In this document: positions 8,082-15,254 of the stretch, piece after piece | Layout of the letters: every line of letters starts with the position of its first letter | How positions within the stretch are numbered: the stretch's first letter is position 1 | NCBI GenBank assembly: GCA_041309605.1 | Contig: JBFYZH010000020.1 | Coordinates: 1 to 21,543 of the forward strand | Length of the DNA stretch: 21,543 bases | Source of the DNA: JALOPX01 sp041309605 | GTDB lineage: Bacteria; Krumholzibacteriota; Krumholzibacteriia; Krumholzibacteriales; Krumholzibacteriaceae | Reading direction: 5' to 3' | Position numbers and translations under genes: made by a program | Notes under the pieces: model-generated | What the model saw: the letters and a program-made list of their open reading frames with translations, nothing else | Database searches by the model: none | What the model was told of the DNA's origin: nothing

Positions 8082-9250
8082 ACGCGAGGGTCGTCCCGGA
8101 GGGGGACGAAAAGACATACGAACTGGCCGGAAGATTTACTTCGGGCGACGAGTGCCTGCCTGCCAGGGTGACGGTGGGGGGATTTCTCAAGGTCATCGAA
8201 TCGCCCGGATTCGACGTGTCGAAAACGGCCTTTTTCATGCCCACGGCCGGGGGGCCGTGCCGTTTCGGCCAGTACGCCCCGTTCATGCGCCAGATACTCG
8301 ACGAGATGGGATACTCCGACCTTCCCATCGTTTCCCCGACGAGCGCCGACGGATATTCGCAGCTCGGCGTCTCGGTGCGCTCCCTGCAGAAACTGGGCTG
8401 GATGGCCCTTGTCGGAAGCGACGCCTTGAGGAAGATGCTTCACCTTTACAGGCCACGCGAGACTCAGGCCGGAGCGGCGGACCTCGCTTACCGGAAGTCG
8501 CTCGGGGTCTTCTGCGAAACGCTGGAACACGGGGGAGGTGCGGGGCTGCGCATGGCCGGAAGGCTCGCGGGGGCGATGGAGGAGGCCCGGGACATCTTCC
8601 GCGCCGTGCCGGCCGATTTCTCCGGCGAATCGATGCTCGTCGGGATCGTCGGGGAGATATTCTGCCGCCTGAACACATTCAGCAACGAGAGCCTGATAAG
8701 AAAACTCGAACCGTTCGGCGCGACGGCCTGGCTTTCCGACATCTCCGAGTGGGTGTGGTACACCGACGAGGAACAGGTCCGCAATCTCGCTCGCAGGGGA
8801 AAGACACTTTCGCGGGCGATGATCGGGGTGCAAATAAAGAAATTCGTCCAGAGAAGGTTCGAGGAAACGATCCTCGCCCCCCTTCACGGGGAACTCTCGT
8901 CGATGCCCGAGCCCCGCGATATCAGGACGATACTGGACATGGGATTGCCATGGCTGCCGTGGCATGGGGCCCTGGGCGAGATGGCCCTGAGCGTCGGCAA
9001 GGCGGTATATCTTTACGAAAACGGCGCCGACGGTATCATAGATATCAGCCCGTTTACCTGCATGAACGGCATCGTTTCGGAATCGATCTATCCGAGGTTG
9101 TCCAGGGACCACGAGGGAATTCCGATCCGCACTTTCTATTTCGACGGCACGAGCGTCGATCTGGAGAACGAGCTCGCCATTTTCATGGAACTTGTCACCG
9201 GTTACCATCGTAAAAAAACGAAACGCCGGGCCGCGGGGAAGGCGGCTTGA
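7973..9250 (+). CDS. 2-hydroxyacyl-CoA dehydratase (HgdB)-like partner protein
   Basis: The protein has 425 residues. The start is a GTG with AAGGGAG 7-8 nt upstream; a second GTG follows at once. It overlaps the end of the activase gene by 109 nt in the -1 frame. The recognisable domain begins at RTLFIPGMSSGGAEAF (about 12-27). Conserved cysteines sit in TSGDECLPARVTVGGF (C61), TAGGPCRFGQYA (C96) and SPFTCMNG (C363), the pattern by which HgdB/BcrC-like proteins bind an iron-sulfur cluster. In many bacteria this region is the C-terminal part of one long protein of about 1400 residues together with the preceding gene product. It is the likely electron acceptor of the activase. Its substrate is unknown, because no CoA-transferase, dehydrogenase or second dehydratase subunit is nearby. 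The C-terminus is basic (HRKKTKRRAAGKAA). Confidence 0.85.
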   Translation: MVEKGSSALHGRTLFIPGMSSGGAEAFAAACRNLGIDARVVPEGDEKTYELAGRFTSGDECLPARVTVGGFLKVIESPGFDVSKTAFFMPTAGGPCRFGQYAPFMRQILDEMGYSDLPIVSPTSADGYSQLGVSVRSLQKLGWMALVGSDALRKMLHLYRPRETQAGAADLAYRKSLGVFCETLEHGGGAGLRMAGRLAGAMEEARDIFRAVPADFSGESMLVGIVGEIFCRLNTFSNESLIRKLEPFGATAWLSDISEWVWYTDEEQVRNLARRGKTLSRAMIGVQIKKFVQRRFEETILAPLHGELSSMPEPRDIRTILDMGLPWLPWHGALGEMALSVGKAVYLYENGADGIIDISPFTCMNGIVSESIYPRLSRDHEGIPIRTFYFDGTSVDLENELAIFMELVTGYHRKKTKRRAAGKAA

Positions 9251-9297
9251 AAGGTCTCGGAAAAAATCGTCTGCAAAGCCGATTGAAAAGCGCCCGG

Positions 9298-9327
9298 ATT
9301 CCGGCAGACCGCATTCCGGCAAACCGC
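9298..9327 (+). repeat. Two tandem 15-bp units
   Basis: ATTCCGGCAGACCGC is followed directly by ATTCCGGCAAACCGC (one mismatch) in the short gap between the HgdB-like gene and the first M16 gene. No function is evident. Confidence 0.5.
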
Positions 9328-9359
9328 TCACAAACCCTGTAAGGACGGGAGGAAGACAC

Positions 9360-10751
9360 GTGAGAGATCCCTTGAAGACGATCCTGGTCGTCATGACAAC
9401 CCTTGCGCTGACGGCGTTGGCGCCGGTCGCTGGAGCGCGCGCCGCGAAAAAAGACGCCGCGCGAAAGCACGACACCGCAAAAGAACCGGTCGATATCAAG
9501 CTCGACGTGACCGTCGAGACCCTCGGCAACGGGCTAAAGGTGATCCTGCTCGAGGATCATTCCGTGCCGGTGATAAGCTACCAGACCTTTTTCAGGGTCG
9601 GGTCGCGTAACGAGGTCGCCGGCATCACCGGGATATCCCATTTCATGGAACACATGATGTTCAACGGGGCCGAAAAATACGGCCCGAAGGAATTCGACGG
9701 GATCCTCGAGTCGAGCGGCGGATATTCGAACGCCTTCACCTCGAACGACATGACGGCCTATTACGAGGATATCTCGAGCGACGGCCTGGCCCTGGTCGTG
9801 GATCTCGACACCGACAGGATGCGCTCGCTTGCCCTCGACCAGAAGTATCTCGAATCGGAGATGGGCGTGGTGATGGAGGAAAGGCGCCTGTCGATCGACA
9901 ATTCGATCGGCGGCCAGATGTGGGAGGAACTGAGCGCCCTCGCCTACAAGGCGCATCCCTACCAGTGGCCGGTGCTCGGATGGATGTCCGACCTCGAGGG
10001 CATAAACAGGGAAGACTGCGTGAAATATTTCAGGACATATTACGCGCCCAACAACGCGATCCTCATTGTCGCCGGCGATTTCGACACGAAGGAAGCGCTG
10101 GAACTGATTCACCGCAACTACGATCCGATACCCGCCCAGACCCCGCCGGCGCCGGTGCGCACCAGGGAACCGGAGCAGCTCGGCGAAAGAAGAGCCGAGG
10201 TTCACAAGGTGGCGGAGCTTCCCGAAATTCTCGTCGGGTACCATGGTCCCGGCGTTTCCGAAGCGGATCTCTTCGCCCTGGCCGTGCTTGAATCGATCCT
10301 TTCCTCCGGCGAAAGCTCGAGGCTCTACAGGACGATGGTCCGCGACATGGAAGCCGCGCTCTACGCATACGCCTCCTTCGGCTGGGGAATCGATCCGGAC
10401 CTTCTCGTGTTCGGCGTCAAGATGAGACCGGGACACGAAACCCGCGAGGGGGAGGAAGCCATATATTCGATTCTCGATTCGATCGCGAAAGACGGTGTCA
10501 CGGCCGCGGAACTGGAGAAGGCCGGCAATTCGCTCGAAGCCGATTTCGTCAGAAGCATGCAGACGGTCAACGGCAAGGCGGGCAAGATCGGGCGCTACGA
10601 GGTGCTCTTCGGGGATTACAGGATGATAGAGCAGGTGCCGGGCAAATACCGCGCCGTAACGAACGAAGATATTAAAAGAGTGGCAAGGAAATATTTCTCG
10701 GAAAAGAACAGGAACGTCGTGACGCTCGTTCCCGAAAGCAGCGAGGGATGA
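9360..10751 (+). CDS. M16 family zinc metalloprotease, catalytic subunit
   Basis: I place the start at GTG 9360. It has GGGAGGAAG just upstream and begins a signal peptide (VRDPLKTILVVMTTLALTAL, ending near GARA), giving 463 residues. An ATG at 9192 in the same frame would overlap the previous gene by 59 nt, lack a good ribosome site and add a basic low-complexity leader, so I reject it. The inverted zinc motif HFMEH is at residues 94-98, and the third ligand E174 (in VVMEERR) lies 76 residues further, the spacing known for M16B peptidases. The two-lobed length of about 460 matches bacterial M16B subunits. It should act in the periplasm on peptides. The stop overlaps an ATG (ATGA) and the second M16 gene follows, which suggests a two-subunit enzyme. 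Confidence 0.92.
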   Translation: MRDPLKTILVVMTTLALTALAPVAGARAAKKDAARKHDTAKEPVDIKLDVTVETLGNGLKVILLEDHSVPVISYQTFFRVGSRNEVAGITGISHFMEHMMFNGAEKYGPKEFDGILESSGGYSNAFTSNDMTAYYEDISSDGLALVVDLDTDRMRSLALDQKYLESEMGVVMEERRLSIDNSIGGQMWEELSALAYKAHPYQWPVLGWMSDLEGINREDCVKYFRTYYAPNNAILIVAGDFDTKEALELIHRNYDPIPAQTPPAPVRTREPEQLGERRAEVHKVAELPEILVGYHGPGVSEADLFALAVLESILSSGESSRLYRTMVRDMEAALYAYASFGWGIDPDLLVFGVKMRPGHETREGEEAIYSILDSIAKDGVTAAELEKAGNSLEADFVRSMQTVNGKAGKIGRYEVLFGDYRMIEQVPGKYRAVTNEDIKRVARKYFSEKNRNVVTLVPESSEG

Positions 10752-10780
10752 CGGTAATGGAGCAATGGAGGATGCCTGAT

Positions 10781-12175
10781 ATGAGAAGGATATTGTCGAT
10801 TTTCGCGCTTGGGGCCCTGCTTGCCGTTCCGGTCGTCTCGGCGGCGGCGCAGAAGGACGTAAAAATGCCACCCTGCGGGGAACATACCCTGGAGAACGGG
10901 CTGAGGGTGTTCATAGTCGAGACGCGCGAGGTGCCGATGGTGACGGTGAGGTTCCACGTTCCGGCGGGGTCGGCCTTCGATCCGCGCGGCAAGGAGGGGC
11001 TCGCCGAACTTACCGCGACGATGCTGATGCGCGGAGCCGGCGGGATCGGCTCCGAGGAAATGGCCGAGATGATAGAAAGCGTTGGCGGCTCGCTGGAGAC
11101 CGGGACGGGGCCCGACGAGACGCATATCGCCGGCGATTTCATGGCAAGGGACCTGCCCCTTGCCCTCGACCTGCTGGCAAAGGTCGTGATGACGCCCGAT
11201 TTCCCTGCGGAGGAATTCGAGAGGGAGAAGGGGATCGTCGTCTCCGATCTGATCGGCGAGAAGGAGGATCCTTACGGGATCGCGACGAAGGTGTTCGTCA
11301 AGGAGCTTCTCGGCGATCATCCGTACGCCGATCCGGTCAAGGGGTACATCGATTCGGTGGAAAAGATTTCGCTCCAGGACGTGGCCGCCTTTCACAAGGA
11401 CAATTTCGCGCCCGGGGGATGCATACTCGCCATAGTCGGCGATATCGATGCGGGCAACGCGCTGAAGGAAGTTAAAAAAAGATTCGGCGCCTGGAGCGGC
11501 GGCAGAAAAGCGGCTGGCGAAATCGCCGCGGTCGAGCCGAAGACGATCCCCGGACGCAGGATCGTGGTGATAGACAAGCCGGACGCCACGCAGAGCATGA
11601 TAAGAATAGGTAATATAGGAACCGACAGGAAGACTCCGGACTATTTCCCCCTCGAAGTGGCCAACAGCATGCTCGGCGGGGGATTCACGTCGCGCCTGAT
11701 GGACGAGATCAGGGTTAACCGCGGTCTCTCCTACGGCGTGCGAAGCGTCATGAACAAGAACCTCAAGGGCGGGTATTTCGGCGTTTTCACCTTCACCAAG
11801 AACCAGACCCTGCGCGAGACGATAGACGTTGCGCTCGCGGAGCTCGGCAAGATAAGAAACGCCGAGGCGACCGGGGAGGAACTCGAAGGCACCGAAAGGT
11901 ACATCTCGGGCCTCTTCCCGTTCGACATCGAGACTAACGCGGATATAGCCCAGTGGATGGTGACGCTCGAGTTCTACGGGCTGGGAAAAGGCTTTGTCGA
12001 GAACTACAGGAGCGGCATAGACAACGTCACCTCGGCAGACGTTCAAAGGGTGGCGGAAAAATATTTCCATGACAGCGACAACCTGATCGTCGTGCTGACC
12101 AATTACGCGGAAACGGCTTCGCAGCTCGAGGGCCTGGGCGCGGTAAAGGTGATCAAGGTCGACGACATAAGGTAG
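10781..12175 (+). CDS. M16 family peptidase-like protein, non-catalytic subunit
   Basis: ATG 10781 has GGAGG 9 nt upstream and starts a clean signal peptide (MRRILSIFALGALLAVPVVS), giving 464 residues. An upstream in-frame ATG at 10748 overlaps the previous stop, but the signal peptide argues for 10781. At the place of the HxxEH motif it reads GLAELTATMLMRGA, so all three zinc-binding and catalytic positions are replaced (E, A, T). The C-terminal lobe keeps RGLSYGVRSVMNKNLKGGYF, the Arg/Tyr region that in M16B partners helps bind substrate in the active site of the other subunit. Active and inactive M16B pairs are known in mitochondria (MPP) and bacteria. It presumably forms a heterodimer with the preceding protein in the periplasm. 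Confidence 0.9.
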   Translation: MRRILSIFALGALLAVPVVSAAAQKDVKMPPCGEHTLENGLRVFIVETREVPMVTVRFHVPAGSAFDPRGKEGLAELTATMLMRGAGGIGSEEMAEMIESVGGSLETGTGPDETHIAGDFMARDLPLALDLLAKVVMTPDFPAEEFEREKGIVVSDLIGEKEDPYGIATKVFVKELLGDHPYADPVKGYIDSVEKISLQDVAAFHKDNFAPGGCILAIVGDIDAGNALKEVKKRFGAWSGGRKAAGEIAAVEPKTIPGRRIVVIDKPDATQSMIRIGNIGTDRKTPDYFPLEVANSMLGGGFTSRLMDEIRVNRGLSYGVRSVMNKNLKGGYFGVFTFTKNQTLRETIDVALAELGKIRNAEATGEELEGTERYISGLFPFDIETNADIAQWMVTLEFYGLGKGFVENYRSGIDNVTSADVQRVAEKYFHDSDNLIVVLTNYAETASQLEGLGAVKVIKVDDIR

Positions 12176-12216
12176 GTCGCGCAAGTGGTGGCCCGGGCGG
12201 CTATCGACATGAGAAA

Positions 12217-12228
12217 GAGGCCGGCCTC
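12217..12228. repeat. 12-bp GC-rich palindrome after the M16 operon
   Basis: GAGGCCGGCCTC is a perfect palindrome in the 135-nt gap between the M16 stop and the tRNA. Another GGCCGGCC lies at 12258-12265. No T-run follows either, so neither is a normal intrinsic terminator. I see no gene in this gap. Confidence 0.3.
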
Positions 12229-12310
12229 ATTGACCGGCATCATCGGCAGGGTTGATGGGCCGGCCGCGTCGGTCAGGGTTCATTCACGGGTTGCACGGGA
12301 AAAATAAAAA

Positions 12311-12394
12311 TGCCTGAGGGGGGACTTGAACCCCCATGGGGTTACCCCCACTGCGCCCTGAACGCAGCGCGTCTACCAGTTCCACCACTCAGGC
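12311..12394 (-). tRNA. tRNA-Leu (anticodon CAG)
   Basis: Read on the minus strand, the 84-nt gene folds as a class II tRNA. The acceptor arm is GCCTGAG/CTCAGGC with discriminator A. The D-arm contains TGGTAGACG. The anticodon stem is CTGCG/CGCAG around loop TTCAGGG, giving anticodon CAG. The long variable arm is GGGG-TAA-CCCC, and the T-arm is GGGGG-TTCAAGT-CCCCC. The 3' CCA is not encoded and must be added after transcription. A T-rich tract (TTTTTATTTT, 12301-12310) follows the 3' end and may help termination. The tRNA reads CUG codons and is antisense to both flanking operons. Confidence 0.95.
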
Positions 12395-12417
12395 ATAATC
12401 GGCATTTGCAGAATACT

Positions 12418-12446
12418 ACGATAATCGACGCATGGGCGTTTGTCAA
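12418..12446 (-). promoter_or_regulatory. Promoter of tRNA-Leu
   Basis: On the minus strand, a perfect TTGACA (12441-12446) is followed after 17 bp by TATCGT (12418-12423). The predicted start lies about 16 nt before the tRNA 5' end, which suits a short trimmed leader. Confidence 0.6.
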
Positions 12447-12495
12447 GGACGGGATGCCCCGCGGGGCGCCCCGTCGCGCCCGATCGTCATTATCC

Positions 12496-12524
12496 TTGAA
12501 AAAGGGCCGCGCACGGGGTACGAT
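12496..12524 (+). promoter_or_regulatory. Possible promoter of the lpoB-like operon
   Basis: TTGAAA (12496-12501), 17-bp spacer, TACGAT (12519-12524) on the plus strand, divergent from the tRNA promoter. It would give a leader of roughly 190 nt. The -10 box matches the consensus only moderately. Confidence 0.4.
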
Positions 12525-12531
12525 GCATCCT

Positions 12532-12700
12532 GCCGGTGCGGTCAGGATCCGCAGACAGTTCGCATGAAGCCGGTGCGGTCACGGGCCCATGGCGGATCGC
12601 CGACGATCCGCGGGCAACCGGCGCGCGGCGTGCGAACGGGGCCGGCGGGAGCCCATTCAGGAATCCGGGAAGCCGGAGGTTTTGATGGGGCTCTTGCCCC
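12532..12700 (+). promoter_or_regulatory. GC-rich leader with direct repeat and hairpins upstream of the lpoB-like gene
   Basis: There is no credible gene between 12450 and 12722. The stretch holds a 13-bp direct repeat GCCGGTGCGGTCA (12532-12544 and 12569-12581). It also holds a perfect 8-bp hairpin GCGGATCG-CCGA-CGATCCGC (12592-12611) and a GGGGC-TCTT-GCCCC hairpin (12687-12700) just before the ribosome site AAGGAGG at 12711-12717. A regulatory role is inferred from position only. Confidence 0.3.
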
Positions 12701-12722
12701 GGAGGCTTAAAAGGAGGAAGGC

Positions 12723-13325
12723 ATGAAGAGGATACTGTTACTTGCCCTCGTGTGTGTCATGGCGGTTTCGGGGTGCGGCAGGAAGGCCACAAGGGAGATC
12801 GATCTCGAGACGGACAAGGCGGAGGACGCCGATTTTTCGAGCGCCGATCTTTTCACGATCACCGACGGGATGATAAATTCGATCCGGGCGAACGGGTTTT
12901 ACCAGCTCTACGCGGCTCAGCATAACGGGGAAAAACCCGTGATGCTTCTCGCGCAGGGTCTTCTCAACAAGACCGACGAGCATATCGACACGAGGCTCGT
13001 CCTCGAAAAGATCCGCACGCAGATGATGAAGGAAAACATGGCCCAGTTCGTCGACGACCAGGCCTTCGACATGGCCCTCGAGCAGCTCAACATGCAGGCG
13101 ACCGACCTTTACGACAACTCCAAGGCCGCCAGGCTCGGCAATTTCGTCGGCGCGAAATATATACTCAGGGGCACCATCTCCAACCTTCGCAAGCAGGACG
13201 GCAGGGAGACGATCAATTACATGAACGTCACGCTCGACGTCTTCGAAGTGGAGACCCTCCTCATGAAATGGACCGACGAGGTGGAGTACAAGAGGGCGAG
13301 CACAAAGGGCAAGATCAGGGGATGA
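12723..13325 (+). CDS. LpoB-like penicillin-binding-protein activator lipoprotein
   Basis: The protein has 200 residues. ATG is preceded by a strong AAGGAGG site. Residues 1-18 form a lipoprotein signal with lipobox VSGC (C18), so it should be acylated and, by family, reach the inner face of the outer membrane. The body carries family features of LpoB/YcfM: FTITDGMINSIRANGF, then LLNKTDEHIDTRLVLEKIRT and GAKYILRGTISNLRKQDG, ending in a beta strand with VTLDVFEVETLLMKWTDEVE. Length fits the family. In enterobacteria LpoB spans the periplasm to switch on PBP1B transglycosylase and transpeptidase activity. The short Pro-poor linker after C18 suggests a shorter reach here. No PBP gene is nearby. 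The next gene is a COG3014-like lipoprotein, a known genomic neighbour of LpoB-like genes. Confidence 0.85.
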   Translation: MKRILLLALVCVMAVSGCGRKATREIDLETDKAEDADFSSADLFTITDGMINSIRANGFYQLYAAQHNGEKPVMLLAQGLLNKTDEHIDTRLVLEKIRTQMMKENMAQFVDDQAFDMALEQLNMQATDLYDNSKAARLGNFVGAKYILRGTISNLRKQDGRETINYMNVTLDVFEVETLLMKWTDEVEYKRASTKGKIRG

Positions 13326-13344
13326 TCGATCGGAACCCCCGCTT

Positions 13345-14613
13345 ATGAGAAGATATTTCCTTCTTGCCGCCATACTGCTGACGGCCGGATGTTCGACGTA
13401 TACTTCAAAAATGGAGATCTCGAGGGACCTCTATTACGCCGGCGATTACGGCGAAGCCATCGGAAGCCTCACGCAGCTCATAAACGAAGCCTCCGATAAC
13501 GACGTCTGTCTCTACCTTCTCGAACGCGGCAAGGCGAGGCTCGCGTACGGAGACTACGATTCGGCGATCGTCGATCTCCAGGCGGCCGAGGAGAGGTTCC
13601 ACGAGATAGAGGGGACCGTATCGATAAGCGAATTCGTGAAGACGTCGGTAGCGAGCGCGGGGAACATGGAGTACCAGCCCGAAGCTCACGAGAAGATTCT
13701 GATAAACGCCTACCTGCTTCTCGCGTACCGTATGAAGGGGGACCGGGAGGGCGCGAAGGTCGAGCGCAACCGCACGATCCTGAGACTCGAACAGTACACC
13801 GACCGGCTTTCGCAGGAGGACTGGGAGAAGCTCGACGTGCCGTTCGCGAGGTACCTCGCCGCGCTGCACTACGAGGAGGAGGGTCTGACCGACGACGCGC
13901 GGATCGAGTACGACCAGATCGGCAAAATCCGCCCCGAGGCGAGGCCCGTGTCCGAAAATCCCGATCTCACCGAAGTCGTGATCTTCGCCGAGCAGGGCAG
14001 GGCCCCCCTTAAAATATCCAGGTCCATCAAGGGTTATTTTAACAGTTCGGACGGAAACCTGTTCGGGTTTTTCACCCTTCCGGGGATCCAGGAGCCCATG
14101 ATGGTCAACGCGGGAGCGGTTTCGGGGCTCAGCATGGAAAACTCCGGCGTCGTTTTTTCGTTCGCGTTCCCCGAATATGTCCGACAGCCGGGGATCGCCG
14201 CCACCTGCCGGGTCGTCATCGACGGCATGGAGGCGGCCTCGACGATCGTACTCGACGATATCGAGGAGACGGCGATGGTTTCCTTCAAAAAGGAGATCGG
14301 GGCGATCCTGCTTAAGTCCGCCCTGCGAACCTACATCAGGACGCTGGCCCAGACCAAGTTGTCGGACAAGGGGGGCCACGTGTTCGACGTGCTCGGCAAG
14401 GTTTTTTCCGCCATCGAGACCGCCGATACCCGATCCTGGCAGACCCTGCCGGCCCGGATCGGGGTCTTCAGGATGGAATGCGGCCCCGGCGAACACGAAC
14501 TTTTCCTTAACTACTACGGGGAGGGCGGGCAGAGCGCCGGAAGTTCGAGAAAGGTCAGGTTTACCCTTAGAGAGGGGGCAAAAGAGATAATCTATTTTCC
14601 GGGGCCGTCGTGA
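13345..14613 (+). CDS. COG3014-like lipoprotein with TPR-like N-terminal half
   Basis: The protein has 422 residues. The start ATG has no clear Shine-Dalgarno site, but it opens a lipoprotein signal with lipobox TAGC (C16), which fixes it; coupling to the preceding gene 19 nt upstream may help. Residues about 25-200 are helical and TPR-like (DLYYAGDYGEAIGSLTQLIN, LERGKARLAYGDYDSAIVDL, ALHYEEEGLTDDARIEYDQI). The C-terminal part, about 205-420, is beta-rich, with VVIFAEQGRAPLKISRSIKG and a Gly-rich end GPGEHELFLNYYGEGG. I recognise it as the uncharacterised COG3014 type that often sits beside LpoB-like genes. A part in envelope or peptidoglycan assembly is inferred from this neighbourhood. No enzyme motif is visible. 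Confidence 0.75.
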   Translation: MRRYFLLAAILLTAGCSTYTSKMEISRDLYYAGDYGEAIGSLTQLINEASDNDVCLYLLERGKARLAYGDYDSAIVDLQAAEERFHEIEGTVSISEFVKTSVASAGNMEYQPEAHEKILINAYLLLAYRMKGDREGAKVERNRTILRLEQYTDRLSQEDWEKLDVPFARYLAALHYEEEGLTDDARIEYDQIGKIRPEARPVSENPDLTEVVIFAEQGRAPLKISRSIKGYFNSSDGNLFGFFTLPGIQEPMMVNAGAVSGLSMENSGVVFSFAFPEYVRQPGIAATCRVVIDGMEAASTIVLDDIEETAMVSFKKEIGAILLKSALRTYIRTLAQTKLSDKGGHVFDVLGKVFSAIETADTRSWQTLPARIGVFRMECGPGEHELFLNYYGEGGQSAGSSRKVRFTLREGAKEIIYFPGPS

Positions 14614-14789
14614 CAGCCGTTAAGTACTTGATTCAAACCGCTTTTTATCTTGCAAACACCCCCACCCTCTGGTAATTTTCGCCTGACTCCGGCCCTCAGT
14701 CCGCCGGCGGTTCGCCGGCCGGTCCTGGTTTTATTCCGGGTGAATGATCCGGCGGGGGAGATTCCAGGGTTTAAGGTGTATCATTCTTT
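14614..14789 (+). promoter_or_regulatory. Intergenic region before smpB with GC-rich hairpin
   Basis: The gap of 176 nt has no gene. A perfect 7-bp hairpin GCCGGCG-GTT-CGCCGGC lies at 14703-14719. A short T-run follows 8 nt later (TTTTATT from about 14729), so it could be a weak terminator of the lipoprotein operon. A poor promoter-like pair, TTGCAA (14650-14655) and TAATTT (14673-14678) with a 17-bp spacer, is possible. The smpB ribosome site is AAGGTG, about 11 nt before the ATG. Confidence 0.3.
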
Positions 14790-15248
14790 ATGAAAATCAT
14801 CTGCACAAACAGGAAGGCGAGGCACGATTACGAGATCCTCGAAACCCTCGAAGCGGGAATGGTGCTCAGGGGCACCGAGGTCAAATCGCTAAGGGCCGGG
14901 AGCGCCCATCTGAAGGACTCGTACGCCGGCATCGAAAGCGACGAACTGTTTCTGTTCAACGCCCATATCAGCCTGTACGAAATGGGAAACAGGTTCAACC
15001 ACGAACCGACAAGGACCAGGAAACTCCTCGTGCACGCGAAAGAAATCAAACGGCTTCTCGGAAAAACCCAGGAAAAGGGGCTGACGCTCGTTCCGCTCAG
15101 GCTCTATTTCAACGACGCGGGAAAGGTGAAGGTGGAACTGGGGCTTGCAAGAGGCAAGAAGTCGTATGACAAGAGGCGCACCATCGCCGAGCGCGACGCA
15201 AAAAGGGATCTCGACAGGGCCGTGAAGGATAGGGACCGTGAAAGGTAG
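14790..15248 (+). CDS. smpB: SsrA-binding protein SmpB
   Basis: The protein has 152 residues, the usual size. It opens CTNRKARHDYEILETLEAGM, followed by LRGTEVKSLRAGSAHLKDSY, the conserved OB-fold surface that binds the tRNA-like part of tmRNA. The basic tail GKKSYDKRRTIAERDAKRD is the family C-terminus that enters the empty mRNA channel. With tmRNA it frees stalled ribosomes and tags the unfinished protein for breakdown. The tmRNA gene itself is not in this window. The amidase gene starts 6 nt after its stop, so the two are cotranscribed. Confidence 0.97.
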   Translation: MKIICTNRKARHDYEILETLEAGMVLRGTEVKSLRAGSAHLKDSYAGIESDELFLFNAHISLYEMGNRFNHEPTRTRKLLVHAKEIKRLLGKTQEKGLTLVPLRLYFNDAGKVKVELGLARGKKSYDKRRTIAERDAKRDLDRAVKDRDRER

Positions 15249-15254
15249 AACGAC

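Noticed and set aside
9192..9359. Upstream start for the first M16 protease adding 56 residues
   Set aside because: The extension is basic low-complexity sequence overlapping the previous gene. The signal peptide and a strong ribosome site favour GTG 9360.
7946..9529. Minus-strand open frame of 527 codons opposite the HgdB-like gene
   Set aside because: GC-rich antisense shadow; the plus strand has conserved cysteine motifs and correct starts.
9534..12184. Long minus-strand open frames of 445 and 522 codons opposite the M16 pair
   Set aside because: They mirror codon bias on the coding strand. The plus-strand proteins carry signal peptides and the M16 motif.
12258..12265. Repeated GGCCGGCC sites seen here and in other parts of the window
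   Set aside because: Expected by chance in GC-rich DNA; no regular spacing or link to genes.
12310..12710. Plus-strand open frames across the tRNA and the lpoB leader
   Set aside because: One is antisense to the tRNA; the other is low-complexity Arg/Gly/Pro sequence without a ribosome site or family likeness.
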